From positions 2,666,001 through 2,730,000 of the forward strand of contig NZ_CP119754.1 of NCBI RefSeq assembly GCF_029319185.1: DNA of 64,000 nt, written 5' to 3'. Shown here one piece after another: positions 26,474-34,545 of the stretch. The stretch is from Superficieibacter sp. HKU1. Its GTDB lineage: Bacteria > Pseudomonadota > Gammaproteobacteria > Enterobacterales > Enterobacteriaceae. A program made the translations under genes and the position numbers. Below the pieces are notes generated by a model. It was not told where the DNA came from. It worked only from the letters and a program-made list of their open reading frames with translations, and made no database searches. Numbering within the stretch: position 1 is the first letter of the stretch; every line of letters begins with the position of its first letter.

Positions 26474-27441
26474 TCGAGTTCGGAAGTTTCTATCAGCAAA
26501 TCGCCAAAGGCCCGCTGGCACACTGGCTGGAAACGCTGCCTGCGCAAATCGCCAGCTGGCAGCGCGAATCGCAGCACGGGTTGTTCAGGCAGTGGACCAA
26601 CGCCGTTGAATTTCTGCCGGAGCTGTCACCCTATCGTCTTGACCTGCTGCACAGCGTCACTGCCGAAAGCGAAACGCCGCTCAGTCAGGGCCAGTTGACG
26701 CGCATTGAAACTCTGCTGCGTAACCTGATGCCGTGGCGTAAAGGTCCGTTTTCGCTTTATGGCGTGGACATCAATACCGAATGGCGCTCCGACTGGAAAT
26801 GGGATCGCGTTCTGCCGCACCTTTCCGATCTCAGCGGGCGCACTATTCTCGACGTCGGCTGCGGCAGCGGGTATCACCTGTGGCGGATGATTGGTGCTGG
26901 CGCGCAGATGGCGGTCGGCATTGACCCGACGCATTTGTTTCTCTGCCAGTTTGAAGCGGTGCGTAAGCTGCTGGGCGATGACCGACGCGCGCATCTGTTG
27001 CCGTTAGGGATTGAGCAGCTTCCGGCGCTCAACGCCTTTGATACCGTCTTTTCGATGGGCGTCCTGTACCACCGCCGCTCGCCGCTGGAGCACCTGTGGC
27101 AGCTTAAAGATCAGCTGGTTAAAGATGGCGAGCTGGTGCTGGAAACGCTGGTGGTGGAAGGCGACGAGAACACCGTGCTGGTGCCGGGCGATCGCTACGC
27201 GCAAATGCGCAACGTCTATTTTATTCCTTCCGCCCTGGCGCTGAAAAACTGGCTGGAAAAATGCGGTTTTGTTGACGTACGCATCGCCGACGTTTCTGTC
27301 ACCACCTGCGAAGAACAGCGTCGTACTGACTGGATGATCACCGAGTCGCTGGCCGACTTCCTCGATCCGAATGACAGTCAAAAAACGGTCGAAGGATACC
27401 CCGCGCCGCTGCGCGCGGTGCTGATTGCCCGCAAACCCTGA
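26470..27441 (+). CDS. cmoB: tRNA U34 carboxymethyltransferase
   Basis: CmoB transfers the carboxymethyl group from carboxy-SAM to 5-hydroxyuridine 34. The protein has 323 residues, as in E. coli. The SAM-binding motif is ILDVGCGSGYHLWRM, followed by GIDPTHLFLCQFEA, then VFSMGVLYHRRSPLEHL. It is coupled to cmoA through an ATGA overlap. Confidence 0.96.
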   Translation: MIEFGSFYQQIAKGPLAHWLETLPAQIASWQRESQHGLFRQWTNAVEFLPELSPYRLDLLHSVTAESETPLSQGQLTRIETLLRNLMPWRKGPFSLYGVDINTEWRSDWKWDRVLPHLSDLSGRTILDVGCGSGYHLWRMIGAGAQMAVGIDPTHLFLCQFEAVRKLLGDDRRAHLLPLGIEQLPALNAFDTVFSMGVLYHRRSPLEHLWQLKDQLVKDGELVLETLVVEGDENTVLVPGDRYAQMRNVYFIPSALALKNWLEKCGFVDVRIADVSVTTCEEQRRTDWMITESLADFLDPNDSQKTVEGYPAPLRAVLIARKP

Positions 27442-27445
27442 AGAT

Positions 27446-27475
27446 AAAAAAAGGCCCCTGTAAATGCAGGGGCCT
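27446..27475 (-). terminator. terminator of cutC (between convergent cmoB and cutC)
   Basis: A 9-bp stem AGGCCCCTG/CAGGGGCCT (27452-27460 with 27467-27475) is followed on the minus strand by TTTTTTT. The plus strand lacks a T-run, so it mainly serves cutC. Confidence 0.8.
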
Positions 27476-27522
27476 GGTACAAGCAAGCATCATATGGGCG
27501 ACATGATGCGCGGTAAAAATCG

Positions 27523-28272
27523 TTAATGCTGTTGGCTGAAACGCGTGATAATCGCCTTCATCTCTGCTACCGACTCTCGGTTAACGACGTAACGCTGATA
27601 TTCATCCGCGTTCGGGTCCGTCGACATAGATAATCCAGGATTACGGTAGCGCATTGTGGAGGGAACCCATCCGCCAGCGGAGCTATGGACCTCTTTAACA
27701 CCTGCGTTGAGAAACGTTTCGAGATTGCCAGCGCGAACGCCGGATCCGGCCATAATGATTGGAACACGGGAACGGGCAATAAGTTCCGCAATTAATGAAA
27801 CTCCTTTTTCCGCATTAGCCTGTTGACCAGACGTCAGGATGCGCGCGACCCCAAGTTTGTTAAGGTTATCAAAAGCCTGAACGGGATCGGCACACATATC
27901 AAACGCCCGGTGAAAAGTGACGGACAGCGTGCCAGCCGCGTCCATTATTTGCGCCATCCGGGGTAAATCGACATTGCCGTCTTCATCCAGCACGCCGATC
28001 ACCAGTCCGGGAAACCCCAGCTCACGCACGGTACGGACATCTTCCAGCATGGTGGAAAACTCGTCGTCACTGTAGCAAAAGTCTCCCCCGCGCGGTCGGA
28101 TAATGGGATGAACCGGTATACTCACCTGCTGGCGAACCGATTTCAGTACCCCGAATGAAGGCGTCAATCCCCCTTCCCGCGGCGCGGCGCAAAGTTCGAT
28201 GCGGTCCGCGCCGTGTTGCTGGGCGGCAATCGCGCACTCCAGGCTGTAACAACAAATTTCCAGCAGCGCCAT
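27523..28272 (-). CDS. cutC: CutC family protein
   Basis: A 249-residue TIM-barrel protein of the CutC family, historically linked to copper tolerance. That role in E. coli has been questioned, and the reaction is unknown. The N-terminus LLEICCYSLECAIAAQQHGADRIELCAAPREGGLTPS and the block VHPIIRPRGGDFCYS are family signatures. It lies 10 bp downstream of a yjdF-type gene. E. coli has torYZ next to cutC, and these are absent here. Confidence 0.93.
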   Translation of the reverse strand: MALLEICCYSLECAIAAQQHGADRIELCAAPREGGLTPSFGVLKSVRQQVSIPVHPIIRPRGGDFCYSDDEFSTMLEDVRTVRELGFPGLVIGVLDEDGNVDLPRMAQIMDAAGTLSVTFHRAFDMCADPVQAFDNLNKLGVARILTSGQQANAEKGVSLIAELIARSRVPIIMAGSGVRAGNLETFLNAGVKEVHSSAGGWVPSTMRYRNPGLSMSTDPNADEYQRYVVNRESVAEMKAIITRFSQQH

Positions 28273-28282
28273 AGGTTCTCCT

Positions 28283-28921
28283 TTAGTCCTTTACGGGTGT
28301 AAGTAAGCGATAGTGCAGAAGCTGCCGCGTGTGCCAGCCTGCTAAAATCAGCACCGTGGTCAGCGCGCCGAGCAGCGCACAAAACATATCCGACTGGGTA
28401 TCCCACGGATCGCCCTGGGTGCCGAGAAAATCATCCGCGCCCTGCCCCATCGCCAGCGCGGCCCACCACTCAATCAGTTCATAGGTGGCGCTGATTGCCA
28501 GCGCAATGCAGCAGACGATAAATGCCAGCATTTTCTTGCCGCGGATAATCTGCCCACGCAGCAGGATCTCCCGCGCCGCCAGCGCCGGAACCAGCCCCTG
28601 AAAAAAGTGCCCCAGCTTATCGTAAGGGTTACGGCTCAGACCAAACCACGCCTGAACGTCGAAACCTATCGGCACTTTGGCATAGGTATACATTCCGCCG
28701 ACAATCAGGATGATGGCGTGGAAAAAAATCAGAATATAAAGCAGCGGCGTCAGCGGATAGCGCCGCTGCGTCAGGAGCAATAGCGGAATAACGATAATCA
28801 CCGGCGTCACTTCCATTAGCCATGTCGCGCCATCGTGGGTCGCCACCCCGGTATAGACCAGGATAAGTAACAGGATCAGCACGCCGGTTTTCATCATCAG
28901 CGGAGTTAGCGTCGGGGTCAT
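28283..28921 (-). CDS. yjdF: YjdF-family (DUF2238) inner membrane protein
   Basis: A 212-residue polytopic protein with about five or six membrane helices. It aligns along its whole length with E. coli YjdF, for example MEVTPVIIVIPLLLLTQRRYPLTPLLY, and SRNPYDKLGHFFQGLVPALAAREILLRG followed by GQGADDFLGTQGDPWDTQSDMFCALLGA. The acidic and histidine-containing motifs (YDKLGHFFQG, YELIEWW, DTQSDM) suggest a metal-dependent membrane hydrolase, but no function is established. In E. coli yjdF lies elsewhere. Here it is 10 bp upstream of cutC and probably cotranscribed. Confidence 0.88.
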   Translation of the reverse strand: MTPTLTPLMMKTGVLILLLILVYTGVATHDGATWLMEVTPVIIVIPLLLLTQRRYPLTPLLYILIFFHAIILIVGGMYTYAKVPIGFDVQAWFGLSRNPYDKLGHFFQGLVPALAAREILLRGQIIRGKKMLAFIVCCIALAISATYELIEWWAALAMGQGADDFLGTQGDPWDTQSDMFCALLGALTTVLILAGWHTRQLLHYRLLTPVKD

Positions 28922-28975
28922 TGCGGTTCCATCAGTGGCAAAAGAGGTTAACTATCAACCCTGCATGAAAAATTT

Positions 28976-29548
28976 TCAATCCTCTGTCTGCGTTTCGCTG
29001 GCAACGATGGCCTCAATTGACCACGGATGAAATTTGATGGTGATCTTACCGTCGGTAACCGCCAGCGTGGGGTTAGGCAGACGTTCATTATCGCCCTTCG
29101 GCGAACTGGTTTTCACCGCAATCCCAGGTTGACTAAGCCCGTCATCAGACAGCAATGCCAGCGCGCGGGCATTCAGCGTTTCCGGTGCGCCCGGCAGCAC
29201 AATTTCAATATGTTCCCAGCCCTCATGCGGATAACGTTTTTCGCCGGGCCAGGGCAGCTCCACCACCGTGAAGCGCCAGGTGCCGACCTCAACAGGTTCC
29301 GCCAGTTTGAAAAGACAGATGGGGCGGCCATTGATGATATTCTCTGACAGTAATGCGCCACACTTTTCAAAACCGCGCCGCCAGCGTTCCGCAGTGGTAT
29401 TTTGATGGCAGCGCAGCGAAATATGATCGGCGTCCAGCGGCGTAATATCCAGCCCCAGGCGGGCGCTGAGTTGTGTCAGCGCCTGGGTGAAACGCGGTAG
29501 GTCCGCGCAAATATCCTGCAATTCTTTTATTGTCTGCCAGTGGGCCAT
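28976..29548 (-). CDS. yecM: YecM, VOC-fold metal-binding protein
   Basis: A 190-residue protein of the YecM family, whose E. coli member has a vicinal-oxygen-chelate fold with a bound metal and no known reaction. Conserved blocks include LDITPLDADHISLRCHQN, ELPWPGEKRYPHEGWEHIEIVLPG and TIKFHPWSIEAIVASE. The ATG at 29546-29548 (MAHWQTIKELQD) matches E. coli. An in-frame TTG five codons upstream is not needed. It is divergent from argS across 182 bp. Confidence 0.92.
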   Translation of the reverse strand: MAHWQTIKELQDICADLPRFTQALTQLSARLGLDITPLDADHISLRCHQNTTAERWRRGFEKCGALLSENIINGRPICLFKLAEPVEVGTWRFTVVELPWPGEKRYPHEGWEHIEIVLPGAPETLNARALALLSDDGLSQPGIAVKTSSPKGDNERLPNPTLAVTDGKITIKFHPWSIEAIVASETQTED

Positions 29549-29730
29549 GGTCGTCGCCTGCAATTATCTGTAAAACCGCTAATTTACCCTGTCACCCCTG
29601 GCGAACCAACCTTTGATTAGCGTGTGCTGACGCTCCCTGGCAAATGCAGTATAATGACGGGCTAATTTTTCTCATGTCGGCGCGGCGCGGTATATTCCAC
29701 GACGCCACGCCATCAACGTAAGGTATTCCG

Positions 29731-31464
29731 GTGAATATTCAGGCTCTTCTCTCAGAAAAAATCAGCCAGGCGCTGATTGCGGCAGGTGCTCCCGCCGATT
29801 GCGAACCTCAGGTTCGCCAGTCGGCTAAAGTGCAGTTCGGCGATTATCAGGCAAACGGCGTTATGGCCGTCGCCAAAAAACTGGGCATGGCACCGCGACA
29901 ACTGGCAGAACAGGTTCTGACTCATCTCGATCTTAACGGTATCGCCAGCAAAACCGAGATTGCCGGGCCGGGCTTTATTAATATCTTTCTGGAACCCGCA
30001 TTCCTCGCGGGACTGGTAGACGATGCGCTGAAATCTGAACGTCTGGGCGTCGAACAGCCGGAACCACAGACCATCGTGATCGACTACTCCGCGCCAAACG
30101 TGGCGAAAGAGATGCACGTTGGTCATCTGCGTTCAACCATCATCGGTGATGCAGCGGTACGTACTCAGGAGTTTCTCGGCCATCACGTGATCCGCGCTAA
30201 CCACGTCGGTGACTGGGGCACGCAGTTCGGGATGCTGATCGCGTATCTGGAAAAACAGCAGCAGGAAAACGCCGGTGAGATGGCGCTGGCGGACCTCGAA
30301 GCGTTTTACCGCGACGCCAAAAAACATTACGACGAAGACGCTGAATTCGCCGAGCGCGCGCGTGGCTACGTGGTCAAGCTTCAGGGCGGCGACGAATACT
30401 GCCGCGAGATGTGGCGCAAGCTGGTGGACATCACCATGGCGCAAAACCAGATCGCCTATCAGCGCCTGAATGTTACGCTGACCCGCGATAACGTGATGGG
30501 TGAAAGCCTGTATAACCCAATGCTGCCGGGCATCGTGGCCGATCTGAAAGCCAAAGGGCTGGCGGTCGAGAGCGAAGGCGCGACGGTGGTTTTCCTTGAT
30601 GAATACAAAAACAAGGAAGGCGAACCGATGGGCGTGATCATCCAGAAAAAGGATGGCGGCTACCTTTATACCACCACCGACATCGCCTGTGCCAAATACC
30701 GTTACGAGACGCTGCATGCCGATCGCGTGCTGTATTATATCGACTCCCGCCAGCACCAGCATCTGATGCAGGCATGGACCATCGTGCGCAAAGCGGGCTA
30801 TGTGCCGGCGTCCGTGCCGCTGGAACACCACATGTTCGGCATGATGCTCGGCAAAGACGGCAAACCGTTTAAAACCCGCGCGGGCGGCACGGTGAAACTG
30901 TCCGACCTGCTGGACGAAGCGCTGGAACGCGCCCGCCGCCTGGTGGCCGAAAAGAACCCGGAGATGCCTGCCGACGAGCTGGAAACCCTGGCAAATGCGG
31001 TCGGTATTGGCGCGGTAAAATATGCCGATCTGTCGAAAAACCGGACCACTGACTATATCTTCGACTGGGATAACATGCTGGCCTTTGAAGGCAATACCGC
31101 GCCGTATATGCAGTATGCCTATACCCGCGTGCTGTCCGTTTTCCGCAAAGCGCACATTGATGAGCAGCAACTGCTGAATACCACGGTGCGCATCCGTGAA
31201 GATCGTGAAGCCCAGCTGGCGGCCCGCCTGTTACAGTTCGAAGAAACCATCACCGTGGTGGCGCGTGAAGGCACGCCGCACGTGATGTGCGCCTACCTGT
31301 ACGATCTCGCCGGCCTGTTCTCTGGCTTCTACGAGCACTGCCCAATCCTCACCGCGGAGAGCGAAGAGGTGCGTAACAGCCGCCTGAAGCTGGCGCTGCT
31401 GACGGCGAAAACGCTGAAGCTGGGTCTGGATATGCTGGGAATTGAGACGCCAGAACGGATGTGA
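29731..31464 (+). CDS. argS: arginyl-tRNA synthetase
   Basis: Class I ArgRS of 577 residues, the same length as in E. coli, starting with GTG at 29731 behind TAAGG. An N-terminal tRNA-binding (Add-1) domain precedes the HIGH-type motif in MHVGHLRSTIIGD. The KMSKS loop is replaced by KPFKTRAGGTV, as is usual for ArgRS. The all-helical anticodon domain closes the protein. A good terminator follows directly. Confidence 0.97.
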   Translation: MNIQALLSEKISQALIAAGAPADCEPQVRQSAKVQFGDYQANGVMAVAKKLGMAPRQLAEQVLTHLDLNGIASKTEIAGPGFINIFLEPAFLAGLVDDALKSERLGVEQPEPQTIVIDYSAPNVAKEMHVGHLRSTIIGDAAVRTQEFLGHHVIRANHVGDWGTQFGMLIAYLEKQQQENAGEMALADLEAFYRDAKKHYDEDAEFAERARGYVVKLQGGDEYCREMWRKLVDITMAQNQIAYQRLNVTLTRDNVMGESLYNPMLPGIVADLKAKGLAVESEGATVVFLDEYKNKEGEPMGVIIQKKDGGYLYTTTDIACAKYRYETLHADRVLYYIDSRQHQHLMQAWTIVRKAGYVPASVPLEHHMFGMMLGKDGKPFKTRAGGTVKLSDLLDEALERARRLVAEKNPEMPADELETLANAVGIGAVKYADLSKNRTTDYIFDWDNMLAFEGNTAPYMQYAYTRVLSVFRKAHIDEQQLLNTTVRIREDREAQLAARLLQFEETITVVAREGTPHVMCAYLYDLAGLFSGFYEHCPILTAESEEVRNSRLKLALLTAKTLKLGLDMLGIETPERM

Positions 31465-31474
31465 TATCAGTCGG

Positions 31475-31510
31475 ATGGCTCTGCTTTTCGCAGGGCCATT
31501 TCATTTTTAT
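31475..31510 (+). terminator. terminator of argS
   Basis: A 10-bp stem (31475-31484 with 31490-31499, one G-T pair) with loop TTTTC is followed by TTCATTTTTAT. The A-rich complement could also end the convergent minus-strand operon. Confidence 0.8.
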
Positions 31511-31911
31511 AGCAGCGGCTTTTGACAAGCGTGAGCAATTTTTATTAATTTTCCGTTGTCTTTCAGCCAGACGAATCTCTCATCTATATCAACGATTTCC
31601 CAGTCATAAAGTTCATCATAAAAACTTTTAAGATGGGGGCGGACCAGGCGGCTGAAACAGGGGCGTCGTAAAAATTTTTGCCAGCGATACTGGTAAATAT
31701 TGACGTAAATATCAGCATATTCCTGATTGCCATAACCAAATGTTTCATCGTATGTTTTTTGTATAGTGAAATTATTTGCGTTGATACTCACCGCATAGTT
31801 ATCAACCCATCTAAACGCAATCGTTTTATAATAGCTTTCTATAACCGTTATCGAATGGAAAATGAACCAAACGAATAACGCACAGAGAGTATATCGCCAT
31901 AAGGATCTCAT
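31507..31911 (-). CDS. hypothetical membrane-anchored protein, third gene of AT-rich operon
   Basis: Not recognised. About 134 residues from the ATG at 31909-31911 (MRSLWRYTLCALFVWFIF). An ATG five codons upstream, overlapping the previous stop codon, is the alternative start. One hydrophobic segment at about residues 4-20 anchors it or acts as an uncleaved signal. The rest is polar and Tyr/Trp-rich, with Cys at PCFSR and HACQK. It resembles the preceding gene in size and layout, though not clearly in sequence. Codon use is AT-rich, unlike argS next to it. Confidence 0.6.
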   Translation of the reverse strand: MRSLWRYTLCALFVWFIFHSITVIESYYKTIAFRWVDNYAVSINANNFTIQKTYDETFGYGNQEYADIYVNIYQYRWQKFLRRPCFSRLVRPHLKSFYDELYDWEIVDIDERFVWLKDNGKLIKIAHACQKPLL

Positions 31912-31916
31912 ATAGT

Positions 31917-32333
31917 TCAGTTCCATCGGATAAAATCTTGCGGAAGGATATAGCCCTTATTCCCAATTTCAATATTACCGTCTGTTTTACAGACTATTTT
32001 GCTCCACTCTTTTTGTGCGCTTCGCTTATCAGCGACGACGGCAATCGGTTTTGAATAATTTAACCAGTAATTATCGAATATACTGGTTAAAAGTGCGTTA
32101 TAAACTTGTGCACGTAATATATATCGTCCATCTTCCAGTTGTTCAGTATACAGATAGAACCCCAAATATTTTTCCCAAACCTGCTGTTGTATTAAATCCC
32201 TTCCATAACACCACTTTATAGCTATAATCTCATTAGTTTTAAGCAACTCATCTTTAATGACGACACATGACAGCATAGCCGCTGCAAAGATAAAAATGAA
32301 AATTAAATCTATAATTTTTTTTATTATATTCAT
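31917..32333 (-). CDS. hypothetical membrane-anchored protein, second gene of AT-rich operon
   Basis: Not recognised. 138 residues with a hydrophobic N-terminus (about 5-26, IIDLIFIFIFAAAMLSCVVI). The Cys in AAMLSC resembles a weak lipobox, so a lipoprotein is possible. The exported part has two further cysteines (KWCYG and KIVCKT) and ends GYILPQDFIRWN. It starts 6 bp after the first gene of the operon and its 3' end abuts or overlaps the third. The order large soluble protein, then two small anchored proteins, recalls effector and immunity genes, but this is inference. Confidence 0.6.
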   Translation of the reverse strand: MNIIKKIIDLIFIFIFAAAMLSCVVIKDELLKTNEIIAIKWCYGRDLIQQQVWEKYLGFYLYTEQLEDGRYILRAQVYNALLTSIFDNYWLNYSKPIAVVADKRSAQKEWSKIVCKTDGNIEIGNKGYILPQDFIRWN

Positions 32334-32339
32334 GATAAT

Positions 32340-33134
32340 TTAAATCGTCCCTTCCAGCCAGGTATATTGTTCAGAAAATTTCCCCCATATATTATATTCT
32401 CTGGCAAGCCCTAACTGGTGATAGCGGCCAAAATCATTGTCAGTCACTGGAGATAATAAACCAACGCGCTGCCCTTTATTCCAGTTATAGCGATCAAATA
32501 AGACAAACTCAAATATTAACTGATACTGATAGCGTGCGCGATTGTGGGTTCTACCAAATTTGTCATAAAAATAAAATGCCTTTAAAGAACTAGCCACCTC
32601 CTTATAATATAATTTTCCTTTTCCCCAAAACTGATATCCTCCTATTGCAAGAAAAAGATCTTCATTGCTTCTTATAAAATTACCTTGACCAACAGATGAT
32701 GAAGTTATGTCGTACCATTTTTCAGGTGGATTGCTCAGTGATATTTTTTCGCAAAAACGTTTGGCTTTGATAAGCTCACGATTAAATATAGTGTTCAAAT
32801 CTAAAGAAACATCCATGAAATATTGCATGGCTTTTTTCTCATAAAATATATCTTCGGGATCAGATCGTAATCCTCCATGATTTTCAAAATAGTGTTTAAG
32901 ATGACTGGTCGCAACAGGATAGCGCACTTTAATATAATTGCCATCTTTGTTAAGGTATTGCAGGATCCTTTCAACCTCTGCAGTCTTTCTGATTTTTTCA
33001 AAACTTAACAGTAATGATTTAAACATCGACCATACATGCCCGTTTGTATGCTCTGAGCAAAGTGTACACCACGGGCCGGAACCATAGTCTTCGATGTAGT
33101 GGGGGTCATCCTTCCCGAGTTTATAGTCTGGCAT
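32340..33134 (-). CDS. hypothetical protein, first gene of AT-rich operon (candidate toxin/effector)
   Basis: I cannot name this gene. From the ATG at 33132-33134 (MPDYKLGKDDPHYIEDYG) it has 264 residues. In-frame starts at 33173 (ATG) and 33197 (TTG) would lengthen it, and none has a strong ribosome site. There is no signal peptide with this start. Near the N-terminus WCTLCSEHTNGH forms a C-x2-C-x2-H-x4-H cluster that could hold zinc. The C-terminal region FEFVLFDRYNWNKG ... VTDNDFGRYHQLGLAREYNIWG resembles, from memory, C-terminal parts of secreted polymorphic-toxin-like proteins, but I have no proof. Composition is strongly AT-rich, which suggests horizontal acquisition. Confidence 0.6.
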   Translation of the reverse strand: MPDYKLGKDDPHYIEDYGSGPWCTLCSEHTNGHVWSMFKSLLLSFEKIRKTAEVERILQYLNKDGNYIKVRYPVATSHLKHYFENHGGLRSDPEDIFYEKKAMQYFMDVSLDLNTIFNRELIKAKRFCEKISLSNPPEKWYDITSSSVGQGNFIRSNEDLFLAIGGYQFWGKGKLYYKEVASSLKAFYFYDKFGRTHNRARYQYQLIFEFVLFDRYNWNKGQRVGLLSPVTDNDFGRYHQLGLAREYNIWGKFSEQYTWLEGTI

Positions 33135-33352
33135 TGATAAGATTCCATTATCCTGTATCAGGAAAAACAGCATGTGCTTTTGCAATAAGTATTGCAACAG
33201 AATTTCATGAAAACCTTCTATAAAAACCTTACCATTATTTTAAAAGAGAAAATATTTAACTTATCAATGCAATAACTAATTTCTATCCGCTTTTAATACA
33301 TAACTATGATTTATGATTATTAACTTTAAATATTTAGTAAATATATCTTTGC

Positions 33353-33382
33353 AAAAAAAGCCAGTCAGTTTCCTGACTGGCT
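33353..33382 (-). terminator. terminator after the GH105 gene
   Basis: A 10-bp perfect stem AGCCAGTCAG/CTGACTGGCT (33359-33368 with 33373-33382) is followed on the minus strand by a T-run. It isolates the rhamnogalacturonide operon from the AT-rich operon downstream. Confidence 0.85.
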
Positions 33383-33401
33383 CATTCACCCTGCAAAAGT
33401 A

Positions 33402-34541
33402 TCAAAAATACTTACGCAAATACTCCGTCAGGCACAAATTCGCCATCGCCTGCCCATAAGGCATCGAGGTCAGCGGGATCTGGCGATAAAAATCCAGATC
33501 TGACCCCATACCCGTACCGAAAGAGGTTTGCAGCAACTCCCCTTCCGGCGAAATGTGCGCCACAATCCCTTTAATCGCTTTCTCGGCGATCTCTGCATAC
33601 TCCGGTCCAACGTAGCGTTTACGCACTGCCTTCAAAATACCATAGGCAAAACCGGCGGTGGCTGACGCTTCCAGGTAGGAGTGCGGATCGTCCAGCAGTG
33701 TATGCCACAGGCCGCTGTCGTCCTGGCATTTCGCCAGCGCGGCGATCTGCGCGTTCAGGACCTGCACCAGATAACGGCGCACCGCATTGTTGGCTGGCAA
33801 GTCCAGCAATTCGAGGAAATCCGGGATCACAATGGTTAACCAGCTGTTGCCACGCGCCCAGCGGGCGTTAGCAAAGTTATGGTGTCCGTCATAATTCCAG
33901 CCGTGGAACCACAAGCCGGTTTCCCGATCTATCAGGTTCTGCACGTGAAGCAGGAATTGATAAGTCGCCTCTTCAACGTACTCCGGCCGATTAAGTAATT
34001 TACCGATTTTCGCCAGCGGCAGAACGGTCATCATCAGCGTGTCGTCCCACATCTGCTGATGGTTCTCTTCCGCCAGGGTGATGTGCTGCATTCCACCGTG
34101 TTCGGTGCGCGGCATCTCGTACATAGCCCATTCCGCCCACGTCTCCAGCCATGGCAGATACGCCGGGTTGTGACTCTCCTCATAGCGATAGGCCAGTGTC
34201 AGGAACGGGGCCATGGTATTGACATTTTTGGTGGTCGCGCCCTGGGCAAAACGGTCGGCGAACCAGGCGTCGATAATATCACGCATCTCAAGATCGCCCG
34301 TTTGCTGGTAATATTGCCAGATACCGTACAGACCTACGCCGTGCGTCCATTCCCATCCGGCCCAGCCCTTAGTGTCGATCACCCGCCCGTCATCCAGCCG
34401 CAGCAGAAATTCACCGCTTTCATCATGAATATTGACCAGATTGTGGGTCACTTTCTGGATCAGCGCCTGAAGTTCCTCCTTGCTGATAAAACGCTCTGGC
34501 TGACGGAGTAACGCGCTATGTTTGACAGGCCAAACCTTCAT
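33402..34541 (-). CDS. unsaturated rhamnogalacturonyl hydrolase, GH105 family (YesR/YteR/RhiN-like)
   Basis: GH105 enzymes remove the unsaturated galacturonyl residue left on rhamnogalacturonan oligosaccharides by pectin lyases. The 379-residue protein has an (alpha/alpha)6-barrel pattern, with family features GWAGWEWTHGVGLYGIWQYY, MWDDTLMMTVLPLAKIG (catalytic aspartate region), WFHGWNYDGHHNFANARWARGNSWLTIVIPDFLELL and a C-terminal PYGQAMANLCLTEYLR. No signal peptide is seen, so it acts in the cytoplasm on imported sugars. It lies 4 bp downstream of a matching transporter gene, so the pair forms an operon. E. coli K-12 lacks this locus here. Confidence 0.88.
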   Translation of the reverse strand: MKVWPVKHSALLRQPERFISKEELQALIQKVTHNLVNIHDESGEFLLRLDDGRVIDTKGWAGWEWTHGVGLYGIWQYYQQTGDLEMRDIIDAWFADRFAQGATTKNVNTMAPFLTLAYRYEESHNPAYLPWLETWAEWAMYEMPRTEHGGMQHITLAEENHQQMWDDTLMMTVLPLAKIGKLLNRPEYVEEATYQFLLHVQNLIDRETGLWFHGWNYDGHHNFANARWARGNSWLTIVIPDFLELLDLPANNAVRRYLVQVLNAQIAALAKCQDDSGLWHTLLDDPHSYLEASATAGFAYGILKAVRKRYVGPEYAEIAEKAIKGIVAHISPEGELLQTSFGTGMGSDLDFYRQIPLTSMPYGQAMANLCLTEYLRKYF

Positions 34542-34545
34542 ATCC

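Noticed and set aside
30133..31170. 345-codon open frame opposite argS
   Set aside because: Antisense shadow of a conserved synthetase gene. Composition is antisense-like.
31507..33134. Calling the AT-rich operon a defined toxin-antitoxin or type VI effector system
   Set aside because: The architecture fits, but no domain was recognised with certainty and no secretion genes are in the window.
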